A stretch of 64,000 bases of DNA from Pseudomonas cremoricolorata (GTDB taxonomy: Bacteria; Pseudomonadota; Gammaproteobacteria; Pseudomonadales; Pseudomonadaceae), in the NCBI RefSeq assembly GCF_000759535.1, contig NZ_CP009455.1, forward strand, positions 3,348,001 to 3,412,000, read 5' to 3'. The notes below the pieces were generated by a model, which was given only the letters and a program-made list of their open reading frames with translations, was not told the DNA's origin and made no database searches. The position numbers and the translations under genes were made by a program. Below are positions 11,121 through 21,530 of the stretch, one piece after another. The stretch's first letter is position 1. The number at the start of each line of letters is the position of its first letter.

Positions 11121-11684
11121 ATGCCAATCATCAATAGCCGGGTCAAACCGTTCAACGCCACTGCCTACCACAACGGCGAGTTCGTTCCAGTGAGCGAAGC
11201 CGACCTGCAAGGTAAATGGTCCGTGGTGTTCTTCTACCCAGCCGACTTCACCTTCGTCTGCCCGACCGAGCTGGGCGACCTGGCTGACAACTACGCTGAG
11301 TTCCAGAAACTGGGCGTGGAAATCTACGGCGTGTCCACCGACACCCACTTTACCCACAAAGCCTGGCACGACACCTCCGACACCATCGGCAAGATCAAGT
11401 ACCCGCTGATCGGTGACCCGACCCACGTCATCTCGCGTAACTTCGACGTGCTGATCGAAGAAGCCGGTCTGGCGGATCGTGGCACCTTCGTGATCAACCC
11501 CGAAGGCCAGATCAAGATCGTCGAGATCAACGACGGTGGTGTAGGCCGTGACGCCAGCGAACTGCTGCGCAAGGTCAAGGCCGCCCAGTACGTTGCCGCT
11601 CACCCAGGTGAAGTCTGCCCAGCCAAGTGGAAGGAAGGCGAAGCCACCCTGGCCCCTTCGCTGGACCTGGTCGGCAAGATCTGA
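11121..11684 (+). CDS. ahpC: Alkyl hydroperoxide reductase subunit C (peroxiredoxin)
   Basis: A 187-aa typical 2-Cys peroxiredoxin that destroys H2O2 and organic peroxides. The peroxidatic Cys47 lies in [13 protein letters not shown] and the resolving Cys166 in [10 protein letters not shown]. The ATG at 11121 follows GAGGAAACCTCT. The 200-nt upstream region contains ATAG/CTAT-like pieces (around 10989-11030) that recall OxyR half-sites, but their spacing does not fit well. ahpF follows after a hairpin, so expression of the two may differ. Confidence 0.97.
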   Translation: MPIINSRVKPFNATAYHNGEFVPVSEADLQGKWSVVFFYPADFTFVCPTELGDLADNYAEFQKLGVEIYGVSTDTHFTHKAWHDTSDTIGKIKYPLIGDPTHVISRNFDVLIEEAGLADRGTFVINPEGQIKIVEINDGGVGRDASELLRKVKAAQYVAAHPGEVCPAKWKEGEATLAPSLDLVGKI

Positions 11685-11750
11685 ATCTGTGAGTCGGACG
11701 CGGGCGGTGCAGCACCGCCACTTCTAGTGTTGCCCCGCCCCGTTGAAGCG

Positions 11751-11778
11751 CCCGGGCGAACCTGCCTGGGCGTTTTCA
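11751..11778 (+). terminator. Hairpin between ahpC and ahpF
   Basis: The stem CGCCCGGG / CCTGGGCG (one G-U type pair) is followed by TTTT. It lies 67 nt after ahpC and 48 nt before ahpF and could partly terminate ahpC transcripts, giving the usual excess of AhpC over AhpF. Confidence 0.65.
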
Positions 11779-11825
11779 TTTACAGCGTGTGAACTTACTA
11801 CCGAGTCAATAAAGGAAATGCCCGT

Positions 11826-13388
11826 ATGTTGGACGCCACCCTCAAATCGCAACTCAACACTTATCTGCAGCGAGTCAGCCAGCCGATCGAGATCGTTGCG
11901 TCCCTCGACGACGGCGCAAAATCCCGCGAACTTCACGACCTGCTGGTGGAAATCGCCAGCTTGTCCGAGCTGATCACGCTGCGCGCCGACGGTGAAGATG
12001 CCCGTCGCCCATCGTTCTCGCTCAATCGCCCCGGGGCTGACATCGGCCTGCGCTTCGCCGGTATCCCCATGGGCCACGAATTCACCTCCCTGGTGCTGGC
12101 GCTACTGCAAGTGGGCGGCCACCCGTCAAAGGCCAGTGCCGAACTGATCGAGCAGATTCAGGGGCTGGACGGTGAGTTCGTCTTCGAGACCTACTTCTCG
12201 CTGTCGTGCCAGAACTGCCCGGACGTGGTCCAGGCGCTGAACCTGATGGCGGTGCTCAACCCCAACGTGCGCCATGTCGCCATCGATGGCGCGCTGTTCC
12301 AGGCCGAGGTCGAGGCGCGGCAGATCATGGCGGTGCCGAGCGTCTACCTCAACGGCGAACCGTTCGGTCAGGGCCGCATGGGCCTGGATGAGATCGTCAA
12401 CAAACTCGACACCAATGCCGGTAGCCGTCAGGCGCAAAAGCTCGATGCCAAGCAAGCGTTCGACATGCTGGTGGTTGGCGGTGGTCCTGCAGGCGCTGCC
12501 GCAGCGATCTACGCGGCGCGCAAGGGCATTCGTACCGGCGTTGCGGCCGAACGCTTTGGCGGTCAGGTGCTCGATACTCTGGCCATCGAGAACTTCATCT
12601 CGGTGCAGGAAACCGAAGGGCCCAAGCTTGCCACCGCCCTTGAAGAGCATGTCAAACAGTACGACGTCGATATCATGAACCTGCAGCGCAGCGAGGCCTT
12701 GCTGCCCGCCAGCGACGGCGGCCTGCACCAGGTGCGCCTGGCCAGCGGCGCGACGCTGCGCGCCAAGACTGTGGTGCTGGCAACCGGTGCGCGCTGGCGG
12801 GAAATGAACGTGCCTGGCGAGCAGCAGTATCGTAATCGCGGTGTCGCCTACTGCCCGCACTGCGATGGGCCGCTGTTCAAGGGCAAGCGCGTGGCGGTGA
12901 TTGGTGGCGGCAACTCAGGCGTCGAGGCAGCCATCGATCTGGCCGGCATCGTGGCCCATGTGATCTTGATCGAGTTCGACAGCCAGTTGCGCGCCGATGC
13001 GGTGTTGCAGCGCAAGCTGCACAGCTTGGGCAACGTCAAAGTCATCACCAGTGCGCTGACCCGCGAAGTGCTTGGCGATGGCGAGAAGGTCAACGGCCTG
13101 CGTTATCAGGACCGCACCAGCGATACCGAGCACGAGCTGGCCCTGGAAGGCATCTTCGTGCAGATCGGACTGCTGCCCAATACCGATTGGCTCAAGGGCA
13201 CAGTGGAGCTGTCGCCGCGCGGTGAGATCATCGTCGACGCCAAGGGCCAGACCAACATCCCTGGCGTGTTCGCCGCGGGCGATGTGACCACCGTGCCTTA
13301 CAAGCAGATCGTCATCGCCGTGGGTGAGGGCGCCAAGGCCTCGCTGGCTGCCTTCGATCACCTGATCCGCACCTCGGCACCGGCCTGA
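11826..13388 (+). CDS. ahpF: Alkyl hydroperoxide reductase subunit F
   Basis: A 520-aa flavoprotein that passes electrons from NADH to AhpC. The N-terminal double-thioredoxin domain (1-200) carries the redox pair in SLSCQNCPD, and the thioredoxin-reductase-like part has [12 protein letters not shown] (FAD), CPHC (second redox pair) and [12 protein letters not shown] (NADH). Length is normal. The start at 11826 was chosen from the typical [10 protein letters not shown] beginning. A very strong terminator follows. Confidence 0.96.
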   Translation: MLDATLKSQLNTYLQRVSQPIEIVASLDDGAKSRELHDLLVEIASLSELITLRADGEDARRPSFSLNRPGADIGLRFAGIPMGHEFTSLVLALLQVGGHPSKASAELIEQIQGLDGEFVFETYFSLSCQNCPDVVQALNLMAVLNPNVRHVAIDGALFQAEVEARQIMAVPSVYLNGEPFGQGRMGLDEIVNKLDTNAGSRQAQKLDAKQAFDMLVVGGGPAGAAAAIYAARKGIRTGVAAERFGGQVLDTLAIENFISVQETEGPKLATALEEHVKQYDVDIMNLQRSEALLPASDGGLHQVRLASGATLRAKTVVLATGARWREMNVPGEQQYRNRGVAYCPHCDGPLFKGKRVAVIGGGNSGVEAAIDLAGIVAHVILIEFDSQLRADAVLQRKLHSLGNVKVITSALTREVLGDGEKVNGLRYQDRTSDTEHELALEGIFVQIGLLPNTDWLKGTVELSPRGEIIVDAKGQTNIPGVFAAGDVTTVPYKQIVIAVGEGAKASLAAFDHLIRTSAPA

Positions 13389-13395
13389 GTCATCC

Positions 13396-13453
13396 GCCGC
13401 ACAGCAAGACGCCGCCTCGCGTAAGCCGGGCGGCGTCGTGCTGTGCGGCTTTT
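13396..13453 (+). terminator. Strong terminator after ahpF
   Basis: A stem of about 20 bp: GCCGCACAGCA (13396-13406) pairs with TGCTGTGCGGC (13439-13449), and GACGCCGCC with GGCGGCGTC inside it. TTTT follows at 13450-13453. Confidence 0.85.
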
Positions 13454-13508
13454 GCTCGTCAGGCTGCGCTATAGTTCGGCGCTGACCCCGCCTGATGGAG
13501 CACCGCCT

Positions 13509-14321
13509 GTGTCCGACTACAGTGCCTTCACGGTCGAACTGACCGAGCACATTGCCCACGTGCAGATCAATCGCCCGGAAAAAGCCAACGCCATGAACGC
13601 GGCGTTCTGGGAAGAAATCGTCGACATCTTCCGCTGGATCGACGACACCGACGCCGTGCGCGTGGTGGTCATCAGTGGCGCGGGCAAGCATTTCTCGGCC
13701 GGTATCGACCTTACCCTGCTGGCCTCCATCGCCGGGCAGTTGGGCGCCGATGTCGGCCGTAACGCACGTTTGCTCAAGCGCACCATCGTACGTATGCAGG
13801 CCTCGTTCAACGCGGTCGACAATTGCCGAAAACCGGTACTGGCAGCCATCCACGGCTATTGCATCGGTGGCGCAGTGGACCTGATCGCCGCCTGTGACAT
13901 GCGTTATTGCAGCCTTGACGCACAGTTCTCGATCAAAGAGGTCGACATGGGTATGGCTGCCGATGTGGGCACCTTGCAGCGCCTGCCGCGGATCATCGGC
14001 GACGGTCCGCTGCGCGAGCTGGCCTATACCGCACGGATGTTCGAGGCCAGCGAAGCGTTGCGCCTGGGCCTGGTGAATCGTGTGTACGACGACCCACAGG
14101 CGCTGCGCCAGGGCGTGCTGGCGATCGCGGCCGACATTGCGGGTAAATCGCCGATTGCGGTCAGTGGCACCAAAGCCATGCTGGCCTACATGCGCGATCA
14201 CCGTGTCGATGATGGCCTGGACTATATCGCCACTTGGAACGCCGCCATGTTGCAGTCCGAAGACTTGCGCATCGCCATGGCCGCGCACCTGGGCAAACAG
14301 AAACCGACGTTCGCCGACTGA
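13509..14321 (+). CDS. Crotonase-family enzyme, likely dienoyl-CoA isomerase or enoyl-CoA hydratase
   Basis: A 270-aa crotonase-fold protein acting on acyl-CoA thioesters, probably in unsaturated fatty-acid oxidation. HFSAGIDLTLLAS forms one half of the oxyanion hole, and AAIHGYCIGGAVDLIAACDMRY the other. FSIKEVDMGMAADVGTLQRLP carries acidic residues typical of delta3,5-delta2,4-dienoyl-CoA isomerases. I chose the GTG at 13509 because GGAG lies about 9 nt upstream and the sequence VSDYSAFTVEL fits the family start. An upstream in-frame ATG at 13443 lies right beside the ahpF terminator. Confidence 0.85.
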   Translation: MSDYSAFTVELTEHIAHVQINRPEKANAMNAAFWEEIVDIFRWIDDTDAVRVVVISGAGKHFSAGIDLTLLASIAGQLGADVGRNARLLKRTIVRMQASFNAVDNCRKPVLAAIHGYCIGGAVDLIAACDMRYCSLDAQFSIKEVDMGMAADVGTLQRLPRIIGDGPLRELAYTARMFEASEALRLGLVNRVYDDPQALRQGVLAIAADIAGKSPIAVSGTKAMLAYMRDHRVDDGLDYIATWNAAMLQSEDLRIAMAAHLGKQKPTFAD

Positions 14322-14353
14322 CGCAGTGGCCGAACGTGTGAAGGAAACTCGCT

Positions 14354-15184
14354 ATGACAGCACGCTGGACCACAGCAGTAATTGATCCGAACACCCCGGG
14401 TGGCCTTGCCGTCGCCCGTAGCCCAGAGGGCTTTCTGGCCGATGCGCACGGGGTGCTGTTCCCGCGCCAGTGGCTGGTCCGGCAAAGCTTCGAGGTGCTG
14501 GCAGAGCATGGCATCGGCTACCTGGACGGGCAGCCGGTGTTTCTGTATGAGTTGCGCAGCGCCGTGCAGTTGCCTGGCTACAGCTGGCGAGGCCTGCGCC
14601 AGTTCATGCTGGAAGGGGATTTTCTGCGTTATACGGTGCTGGCCTATGCTGCGCAGATCGGCACCTGGGCCCGTGAGCATCGCTTCTGTGGTAGCTGTGG
14701 GCAGGCCATGAAGCAGGTGCGCTGGGAGCGGGCGATGCACTGCGCGGCCTGCGACCTGCGTAACTACCCGCGGATTTCACCGAGTATGATCGTGCTGGTG
14801 ACCCGCGGTGACGAGATCCTTCTGGCACGCTCGCCGCGTTTCGTCACTGGCGTCTACAGCACGCTGGCCGGCTTTGCCGAGCCCGGTGAGTCGGCCGAGC
14901 AGTGCCTGGTGCGCGAGGTGCGTGAGGAGGTGGCGGTAGAGGTGCGCAACATTGAGTATGTGGGCAGCCAGTGCTGGCCATTCCCGCACTCGATGATGCT
15001 GGGCTTTCACGCCGAATATGCCGGTGGCGAGATCGTCATGCAGCCTGATGAAATCGAGGACGCGCGCTGGTTCAGCGTGCATGAACTGCCACCGCTGCCA
15101 GCGCCGCGTTCGATCGCCCGCTACCTGATCGACCTCTACGTGGCGCGGCGCTTAGGCCTGGCCGAACCAGTGCTGCCAGGCTAA
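14354..15184 (+). CDS. nudC: NADH pyrophosphatase / NAD-RNA decapping enzyme NudC
   Basis: A 276-aa Nudix hydrolase that cleaves NADH and removes NAD caps from RNA. The zinc site is Cys112, Cys115, Cys130 and Cys133 (CGSC and CAAC). The Nudix box is [20 protein letters not shown] (173-192). The NAD-specific motif usually written SQPWPFP reads SQCWPFP at 205-211, a Pro-to-Cys change at a normally conserved position. The last 33 nt overlap the convergent TauE/SafE gene. Confidence 0.94.
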   Translation: MTARWTTAVIDPNTPGGLAVARSPEGFLADAHGVLFPRQWLVRQSFEVLAEHGIGYLDGQPVFLYELRSAVQLPGYSWRGLRQFMLEGDFLRYTVLAYAAQIGTWAREHRFCGSCGQAMKQVRWERAMHCAACDLRNYPRISPSMIVLVTRGDEILLARSPRFVTGVYSTLAGFAEPGESAEQCLVREVREEVAVEVRNIEYVGSQCWPFPHSMMLGFHAEYAGGEIVMQPDEIEDARWFSVHELPPLPAPRSIARYLIDLYVARRLGLAEPVLPG

Positions 15185-15931
15185 GCGTACGGTCAGGGCC
15201 AGTACCACGGCGATGAACACCGGGCGGATGAACTTGTTGCCACCCTTGATCGCAGTACGGGCACCGAAAAAGGCACCGACCATGACCGACATGCCCATGG
15301 CCAGCCCGACCAGGTAATCGACCTGACCGGAAATCATGAACACGGTCAGGGCCGCGACGTTGCTGACGAAGTTCATGGTTCGAGCCACGCCGCTGGCCCG
15401 CACCAGGTCGATGGGGTACAGCAAGAGGGTACTGACGGTCCAGAATGCGCCGGTGCCTGGCCCGGCGACGCCGTCGTAGAAACCGAGGGTGAAGCCCTGT
15501 GGTACTTGCCAGGTCTTCTTGATCGGCACATCGGCATCCAGCGGGGCCTTGGGCGTGCCGCCGAACAGCAGGTAGATGCCGCATGCGAATACCACCACCG
15601 GCAGCATCTTGTTCAGCCATTCGGCCGGCAGGTAATGCGCCACCACTGCGCCCAACAGGGCACCGAAAAGTGTTCCGATCAACGCCCGGCGCCATTGCAC
15701 GGGGTGGAACAGCTTGCGTCGATAGTAGGTGAAGCTGGCGGTTGCAGAACCGAAGGTCGAACTCAGCTTGTTGGTCCCCAGCACCAGGTGTGGGGGCATG
15801 CCGGCGGTGAGCAGGGCCGGCGTGGTGAGCAGTCCGCCGCCACCGGCGATGGCGTCGATGAAACCGGCGACGAAGGCGACCAGCGCCAGGATCAGCAGGG
15901 TGAGCGGTTCTACGGACAGTTCGAAAGGCAT
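15152..15931 (-). CDS. TauE/SafE family membrane permease
   Basis: A 259-aa inner-membrane protein with about eight predicted transmembrane segments, of the TauE/SafE (sulfite or organosulfonate exporter) family. The repeats [22 protein letters not shown] and [16 protein letters not shown] are the paired family signatures, and [14 protein letters not shown] is also typical. Substrate cannot be told from context. Its 3' end overlaps that of nudC on the other strand by 33 nt. Confidence 0.9.
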   Translation of the reverse strand: MPFELSVEPLTLLILALVAFVAGFIDAIAGGGGLLTTPALLTAGMPPHLVLGTNKLSSTFGSATASFTYYRRKLFHPVQWRRALIGTLFGALLGAVVAHYLPAEWLNKMLPVVVFACGIYLLFGGTPKAPLDADVPIKKTWQVPQGFTLGFYDGVAGPGTGAFWTVSTLLLYPIDLVRASGVARTMNFVSNVAALTVFMISGQVDYLVGLAMGMSVMVGAFFGARTAIKGGNKFIRPVFIAVVLALTVRLAWQHWFGQA

Positions 15932-16154
15932 TGGCAGTATCTTGCAAGGCAGAGCGCGACAAAAGGTCGCGCAAAACGCAACATGGTAAAGGGTCTGGCA
16001 CGGGGTATCCAGTGCTGGGGGCTGCGCCTCGGATGGCTGCGCAGGTGACCCGACCCGGTTGGCAATCTAGGCTGCAAGTTAAGCGGCAACTACAGGGATG
16101 ATCCGATGCAAAACAGGTTACGGCGACGATCGCCATCGTCGAACGGTTTTCCCA

Positions 16155-16616
16155 ATGCACGCTGACGTCGCTGCGCCGGCCTGGAGGCTGGAGCCAGCCT
16201 GCAGCGACGACCTACCTTTCGCCCGCGATCTGACCCGGCGCGCCATGCTCAGCTACTACCAGCAATTCAGCCTGCGCTGGGTCGAGGCAGCGTTTGACGA
16301 AGCATGGGGGTGGCGTGAGCAATGGCGAATCATGGCGGGCAACGAGCGACTGGGCTATTGCAGCCTCAGCCAGGATCGCCAGGCACTGTTCATTCGTGAG
16401 CTGCACCTGCTGCCCGATTACCGCGGGCAGGGTGTCGGTGGCTGGGTGCTGGAGCAACTGGCGCTATGGGCGGTGCAGCGTCATCTGCCGTTGCTGCGCC
16501 TGATGGTGTTCAGCAGCAACCCGGCGCGGCGTCTCTATCAGCGCGCCGGCTTCATCGAGGTGGGCAGTGACGGCTGTTTCGTGCGCATGCAACGCACGCT
16601 CGGCCCAAGCCAATGA
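16155..16616 (+). CDS. GNAT family N-acetyltransferase
   Basis: A 153-aa acetyl-CoA-dependent acetyltransferase. The acetyl-CoA-binding loop is LPDYRGQGVGGWVLEQL, preceded by the strand LFIRELHL, and LYQRAGFIEVG is the usual C-terminal motif. I chose the ATG at 16155 (MHADVAAPAWRLEPA) because the part upstream of it (from 16098) is Arg-rich and unlike the fold. Substrate unknown. Confidence 0.85.
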   Translation: MHADVAAPAWRLEPACSDDLPFARDLTRRAMLSYYQQFSLRWVEAAFDEAWGWREQWRIMAGNERLGYCSLSQDRQALFIRELHLLPDYRGQGVGGWVLEQLALWAVQRHLPLLRLMVFSSNPARRLYQRAGFIEVGSDGCFVRMQRTLGPSQ

Positions 16617-16775
16617 GGGGCGTCGCTCGGCATGTGTCGCACTGCGCCAGACGCACACCAGTTCAGGCTTGCCTGCCCTTGAGGCAATCGGCATAGTGCC
16701 GTGATTGCAGGAGTGATTTCATCTGCGGATGTGGGATACATCCTTGTTTGATAATGCTTACAGGAAGGAAGCCAG

Positions 16776-17093
16776 ATGAAAGGATTCGGCATGCGCCTGC
16801 GCCAGGAGCGTGAGCGTTTGGGCCTCACCCAGCGCGTGTTTGGGGATATCGGCGGCGTTGAGCCCAACGCCCAGGGCAAATATGAAAACGGTGATCGCAC
16901 ACCCCGCCTGGATTATCTGGCTGCGGTCGCGGCCAAGGGCGTGGATCCGCTGTATGTGCTCACCGGCTTGCCGACGCCGCTGCCGCTCGATAGCCTCAGC
17001 GGCGACGAAGACCGCCTGCTTGCAGCATTTCGCCGGCTGCCCGAGGCCGACCGAGCGGCGCTGTGGCATGTACTGAGCCGCCTGGCCGGTTAG
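16776..17093 (+). CDS. XRE family helix-turn-helix regulator
   Basis: A 105-aa DNA-binding protein. The Cro/CI-type helix-turn-helix covers residues 5-60 (MRLRQERERLGLTQRVFGDI and NAQGKYENGDRTPRLDYLAA). A short C-terminal helix region (FRRLPEADRAALWHVLSRL) may dimerise. It is a single gene just before gacA, on the same strand but 103 nt away. Confidence 0.88.
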   Translation: MKGFGMRLRQERERLGLTQRVFGDIGGVEPNAQGKYENGDRTPRLDYLAAVAAKGVDPLYVLTGLPTPLPLDSLSGDEDRLLAAFRRLPEADRAALWHVLSRLAG

Positions 17094-17196
17094 CGCAGCA
17101 CGTCAGCAACCTCTGTGGCGCGTAGCGTTAGGCTGGCGTTGAAAAATTTTGATAAGGTGGCGCCATCCAACATCGCCCCAATGACGAGGTATCTGC

Positions 17197-17835
17197 TTGA
17201 TTAGGGTCCTGGTGGTCGACGATCACGATCTGGTACGCACAGGTATCACCCGCATGCTCAGCGATATAGAGGGCTTGGAGGTGGTGGGTGAGGCAGATTC
17301 CGGCGAGTCGGCCCTCAAGCATGCCCGCGAGCTGAAGCCCGATGTCGTGCTGATGGATGTCAAGATGCCTGGCATTGGAGGCCTTGAAGCCACCCGCAAG
17401 CTGCTGCGCAGCCATCCCGATATCAAGGTCGTGGCGGTCACTGTGTGCGAAGAGGATCCTTTTCCCACGCGCTTGCTGCAAGCCGGCGCCGCAGGCTACC
17501 TGACCAAGGGCGCTGCGCTCGACGAAATGGTGCAGGCAATTCGCCTGGCCTTCGCCGGACAGCGCTACATCAGCCCGCAGATTGCCCAGCAACTGGCGCT
17601 CAAATCCTTCCAGCCCCAGGCATCGCCGTTCGACAGTCTGTCGGAGCGGGAAATCCAGATCGCCTTGATGATCGTCGGTTGCCAGAAGGTGCAGATCATC
17701 TCTGACAAACTGTGCCTGTCACCCAAGACGGTGAATACCTACCGCTACCGCATCTTCGAAAAACTTTCGGTCACCAGTGACGTCGAACTCACATTACTCG
17801 CCGTCCGCCACGGAATGGTCGACGCCAGCCTTTAG
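17197..17835 (+). CDS. gacA: Response regulator GacA (UvrY family)
   Basis: A 212-aa response regulator of the GacS/GacA system, which controls small RNAs that titrate Rsm proteins and so controls secondary metabolism, biofilm and often T6SS genes. The receiver domain has phosphorylated Asp54 in VVLMDVKMP, and the C-terminal LuxR-type HTH covers about 145-205 ([17 protein letters not shown]). The start is TTG at 17197 (GAGGT upstream), as is usual for gacA. uvrC follows after 23 nt, the conserved order. GacA links to the csrA-family gene at 2095-2292 and possibly to the T6SS island 3 kb downstream. Confidence 0.97.
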   Translation: MIRVLVVDDHDLVRTGITRMLSDIEGLEVVGEADSGESALKHARELKPDVVLMDVKMPGIGGLEATRKLLRSHPDIKVVAVTVCEEDPFPTRLLQAGAAGYLTKGAALDEMVQAIRLAFAGQRYISPQIAQQLALKSFQPQASPFDSLSEREIQIALMIVGCQKVQIISDKLCLSPKTVNTYRYRIFEKLSVTSDVELTLLAVRHGMVDASL

Positions 17836-17858
17836 CCGCCCGCTTGCGAAGTACCCTG

Positions 17859-19682
17859 ATGCCTCACACCTTCGATGCCAGCGCGTTCCTGGCGACCTGC
17901 AGTGGTCGTCCGGGCGTGTACCGTATGTTCGACGCCGAGTCGCGCCTGCTCTACGTGGGCAAGGCGAAAAACCTCAAGAAACGCCTGGCCAGCTATTTCC
18001 GCAAGAGCGGTCTGGCGCCGAAAACCTCGGCCCTGGTCGCGCGTATCGCACAGGTCGAAACCACCGTCACCAGCAACGAAACCGAGGCGCTGCTGCTGGA
18101 GCAGAACCTGATCAAGCAGTGGCGCCCGCCGTACAACATCCTGCTGCGTGACGACAAGTCCTACCCCTACGTGTTCCTGTCTGACGGGCCTTTTCCGCGT
18201 TTGGGCATTCATCGGGGTGCGAAAAAAGCCAAGGGTCGATACTTCGGCCCCTATCCAAGCGCTGGGGCGATACGTGAAAGCCTGAGCGTGCTGCAGAAGA
18301 CTTTTTCCGTACGCCAATGCGAAGACAGCTATTACGCCAACCGCACCCGTCCGTGCCTGCAGTACCAGATCAAACGCTGCAAGGGTCCCTGCACCGGGCT
18401 GGTCAGCCAGGAGGAGTATGCCGAAGACGTGCGCCACTCGGTGATGTTCCTGGAGGGGCGCAGCCAGCAGCTTGGCAATGAGCTGAACGCGGAAATGGAG
18501 CGCGCGGCCATGAGCCTGAATTTCGAGAAGGCTGCCGAGCTGCGCGACCAGATCGGTCTCTTGCGCCGTGTCCAGGATCAACAGCACATCGAAGGCGGTT
18601 CCAGTGACGTCGACGTGATCGCCGCCTTCGTCAACCCGGGCGGCGCCTGCTTGCATCTGATCAGCGTGCGCGGCGGGCGAGTGCTGGGCAGCAAGAACGT
18701 CTTCCCGCAGGTGGGTATCGAGGAAGACGTAACCGAGGTCATGCAGGCGTTTCTCGCCCAGTACTATGTCGGCAATCCAGAGCGTGAGTTGCCCAACGAG
18801 CTGATCGTCAATGTCGTGCATGAGGACTTCCCAACCCTTATCGAGGCCATCGACAGCCTGCGCGGGCGCGAGCTGGCGATCAGTCATCGAGTGCGTGGCA
18901 CCCGCGCGCGCTGGCAGCAGATGGCGGTGACCAACGCCGAGCTGGCGCTCAATGCGCGCCTGGCCAACCGACAGCACATGGCCGCGCGCTTCGAAGCCTT
19001 GGCCCAAGTGCTCGATCTCGATGAAGTGCCGCAACGCCTGGAGTGCTACGACATCAGTCACTCCAGCGGCGAGGCCACCGTGGCGTCGTGCGTGGTGTTC
19101 GGTCCCGAAGGGCCGATCAAGTCCGACTACCGACGCTTCAATATCGAAGGCGTGACCGCCGGCGACGACTACGCCGCCATGCAGCAGGCCCTGACTCGAC
19201 GCTTCTCGCGAATCAAGGACGGTGAGGGCAAGTTGCCTGATGTGTTGCTGGTCGACGGTGGCAAGGGGCAGTTGAACATGGCCCGTGAGGTCATGCAGGA
19301 GCTGGCATTCGGCGACCTGACCTTGCTCGGCGTAGCCAAGGGCGTCACCCGCAAGGCTGGTTTCGAAACGCTCTATCTGAACGACGCTGCCCACGAGTTC
19401 ACGCTCAAAGGCGACTCGCCGGCGCTGCACTTGATTCAGCAGATTCGCGACGAAGCCCACCGTTTTGCCATCACCGGCCACCGCGCGCGGCGTGGCAAGG
19501 CCAGACGCACCTCGAGCCTGGAAGACGTTGTGGGCGTGGGGCCAAAGCGCCGCCGAGAACTGCTCAAGCACTTCGGCGGCCTGCAAGAGCTCAACCGCGC
19601 CAGCGTCGAGGAAATTGCCAAAGCGCCGGGCATCAGTAAAAAGCTCGCCGAGTCGATTTATGCCAGCCTGCATAGCGAGTAG
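17859..19682 (+). CDS. uvrC: Excinuclease ABC subunit C
   Basis: A 607-aa nuclease that makes the two incisions in nucleotide excision repair. The N-terminal GIY-YIG domain ([23 protein letters not shown]) makes the 3' cut. A Cys cluster ([13 protein letters not shown]) and a UVR helical hairpin ([11 protein letters not shown]) follow. The RNase-H-like domain ([28 protein letters not shown]) makes the 5' cut, and the end carries helix-hairpin-helix repeats. The start chosen is ATG 17859; TTG 17844 is possible. Operon with gacA and pgsA. Confidence 0.97.
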   Translation: MPHTFDASAFLATCSGRPGVYRMFDAESRLLYVGKAKNLKKRLASYFRKSGLAPKTSALVARIAQVETTVTSNETEALLLEQNLIKQWRPPYNILLRDDKSYPYVFLSDGPFPRLGIHRGAKKAKGRYFGPYPSAGAIRESLSVLQKTFSVRQCEDSYYANRTRPCLQYQIKRCKGPCTGLVSQEEYAEDVRHSVMFLEGRSQQLGNELNAEMERAAMSLNFEKAAELRDQIGLLRRVQDQQHIEGGSSDVDVIAAFVNPGGACLHLISVRGGRVLGSKNVFPQVGIEEDVTEVMQAFLAQYYVGNPERELPNELIVNVVHEDFPTLIEAIDSLRGRELAISHRVRGTRARWQQMAVTNAELALNARLANRQHMAARFEALAQVLDLDEVPQRLECYDISHSSGEATVASCVVFGPEGPIKSDYRRFNIEGVTAGDDYAAMQQALTRRFSRIKDGEGKLPDVLLVDGGKGQLNMAREVMQELAFGDLTLLGVAKGVTRKAGFETLYLNDAAHEFTLKGDSPALHLIQQIRDEAHRFAITGHRARRGKARRTSSLEDVVGVGPKRRRELLKHFGGLQELNRASVEEIAKAPGISKKLAESIYASLHSE

Positions 19683-19715
19683 AATGCCGGGTTCAACTCG
19701 CAGCCAGTCGTACCG

Positions 19716-20276
19716 ATGAATATTCCAAACCTGCTCACCGTTCTCCGGGTTCTGCTCATCCCGATCTTCATCCTGCTGTTCTATATGCCCTATCACTGGA
19801 GCTACAGCGCAGCGAGTACGGTGTTCGCCATTGCCGCGGCAACCGACTGGCTCGACGGTTACCTGGCGCGCCGCCTGCAACAGAGCACGCCATTCGGCGC
19901 GTTTCTCGACCCGGTGGCCGACAAGCTGATGGTGGCGGTGGCGCTGGTATTGCTGGTGCAGGTCCACGCCAATTTCTGGCTGACCTTGCCGGCTGCGATC
20001 ATCATCTGCCGCGAAATCGTCGTTTCTGCGCTGCGCGAGTGGATGGCGGAAATCGGTGCGCGCGCCCACGTCGCGGTCTCCAACCTCGGTAAGTGGAAGA
20101 CCGCAGCGCAGATGCTGGCGCTGGTCATCCTGCTGGGTAATCCACCGGTGCTCAGCGTCTGGGTCGTACTCGGCTATGGCTTGCTGCTGGTGTCTGCGGC
20201 CTTGACCCTGTGGTCGATGGTGCACTACCTCGTCGCCGCCTGGCCGCACCTGCGTGAAGGCAGCGAATCCAAATAA
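19716..20276 (+). CDS. pgsA: CDP-diacylglycerol-glycerol-3-phosphate 3-phosphatidyltransferase
   Basis: A 186-aa inner-membrane enzyme of phosphatidylglycerol synthesis. The CDP-alcohol phosphotransferase motif is complete: Asp44, Asp47, Gly48, Ala51, Arg52, Gly61, Asp65 and Asp69 ([10 protein letters not shown] and [10 protein letters not shown]). Several hydrophobic helices flank it. It starts 33 nt after uvrC and precedes tRNA-Gly, the conserved Pseudomonas order. Confidence 0.97.
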   Translation: MNIPNLLTVLRVLLIPIFILLFYMPYHWSYSAASTVFAIAAATDWLDGYLARRLQQSTPFGAFLDPVADKLMVAVALVLLVQVHANFWLTLPAAIIICREIVVSALREWMAEIGARAHVAVSNLGKWKTAAQMLALVILLGNPPVLSVWVVLGYGLLLVSAALTLWSMVHYLVAAWPHLREGSESK

Positions 20277-20296
20277 AGGTTTTTTGAATCAAGGGG

Positions 20297-20324
20297 TTGA
20301 CGTCAGCAGCGAGATCGCTAGAAT
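20297..20324 (+). promoter_or_regulatory. Sigma70-type promoter of tRNA-Gly
   Basis: TTGACG (-35, 20297-20302) and TAGAAT (-10, 20319-20324) are separated by 16 bp and lie just upstream of the tRNA gene. Confidence 0.75.
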
Positions 20325-20340
20325 GGCAACCTATCACGAC

Positions 20341-20416
<76 letters not shown>

Positions 20417-20455
20417 TTTACAGGACTACAGATTTCATCGAAGTCTGTACGTCAT

Positions 20456-20485
20456 CGAAAAAAGACGCTTCGGCGTCTTTTTTCG
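20456..20485. terminator. Terminator after tRNA-Gly
   Basis: GAAAAAAGACGC, a short TTCG-type loop and GCGTCTTTTTTC form a strong bidirectional hairpin. It can stop both the tRNA transcript and the leftward transcript from the T6SS island. Confidence 0.9.
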
Positions 20486-20621
20486 TTTCCGCTCGCTTGA
20501 ACGCCTTCCATTCCTTACGCAACGCTCCTGATCGCGCAACATCGCTCCGGCTGCGCAGCACGGTGCGTTTCACCCTTGGCTTGCGCGGTGTATCAAAAAC
20601 CGCGCAAGAGCCTGAAATCTG

Positions 20622-21530
20622 TCAGCTGCGCCGACCGCCTTTACCCTCACGACCGTCTGGCTGAACAGCCCCTTCCTGAAGTGCCTCAGCCGGCGGGGGC
20701 GCGGCCCTGACGTTGAACAGCTTGCAGACCCCGTACCAGCAGATGGCGACGGTAAGGTTGTAGGGAAACAGCACCGCCCAGAACGGCAGTTGCCAATTCT
20801 TTTTGCCTTGCATTTCGCCAGGCTCGCCGGTGCGCCAGGGCGCGTAATGGCGCCAGGCTTCGGCCGGGGTCAGGCAGATCGCGTGAAGGGGTTTGTGCCA
20901 CCAGTTGGCAGGGCCGGGTGGAGGTAGGTTGTCCGGGCCGTGGTCCATGAACTGACGTAGGTATTCCCAGACTTCGGCGACGTATTGCACATCGGATTCG
21001 GTGGGTTCGTTGCTGTCGATCCAGAGGGCGTCTTTTTCGTGGAGGGTGCCGTCTTCTCGGTAGGGGGCGAAGGCGAGGGCGTAGGAGGTGCTGAAGGATG
21101 AGCCACCGAACTCTCTGCGTTTGAAGAGACCACCGGCGGTGTTTTTCCAGTCGAAGATTAGGACTTGGCTGAAACGTTGGTAATAGATTTTTTGGGTGGA
21201 GCGGTTAAGGCAGAAGCTGGAAAGGCGTTTGATAAGCAAGACTCTGTAGAGTAAAAATGGCAGGAACATGAAGGGCATAAAAATGAGTAGTGAAACCACC
21301 AAGGGTGCGTATAGGAAGTTTTCCAAAAATTTTCCAGACAGAAAGTTTTAGTAAATTCCGGTCATTGCTGTCAGTGTCATTGCGCAATAGATTTTCCCTT
21401 GGAACACCGAATCTGTGATTATTGGGTTGCGCATCTGGAGCACATGTCGAGATATGTCTAGTAGTTGTCCGTTGGTGGAAGGTTTGTAATTAGTTTTTCT
21501 GTTGGTGTTCAGTATCCAAGCCACTGCCAT
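20622..21530 (-). pseudogene. Broken copy of the repeated membrane (putative immunity) protein family
   Basis: This is the fifth copy of the family also seen at 22078, 29303, 30748 and 31946. Read from ATG 21530 it matches residue for residue up to Tyr60 (SVFQGKIYCAMTLTAMTGIY), then meets TAA at 21348-21350 exactly where the other copies have Pro61 (TGLYPF). The same frame continues to 20622 with the complete conserved C-terminal part (FGGSSFSTSYALAFAPYRED, WYGVCKLFNV). One substitution-type change therefore explains the break; no frameshift is needed. A restart (for example TTG 21326) could make a 234-aa protein without the first transmembrane segment. It is downstream of a decayed region and not next to an intact effector. 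Confidence 0.8.

Noticed and set aside
15072..16160. Long minus-strand open frame overlapping the TauE/SafE gene
   Set aside because: A frame-shifted shadow of the permease gene, rich in Arg and Pro, with no domain.
17832..20249. 805-codon open frame on the minus strand
   Set aside because: Antisense to uvrC and pgsA, both with complete family motifs.
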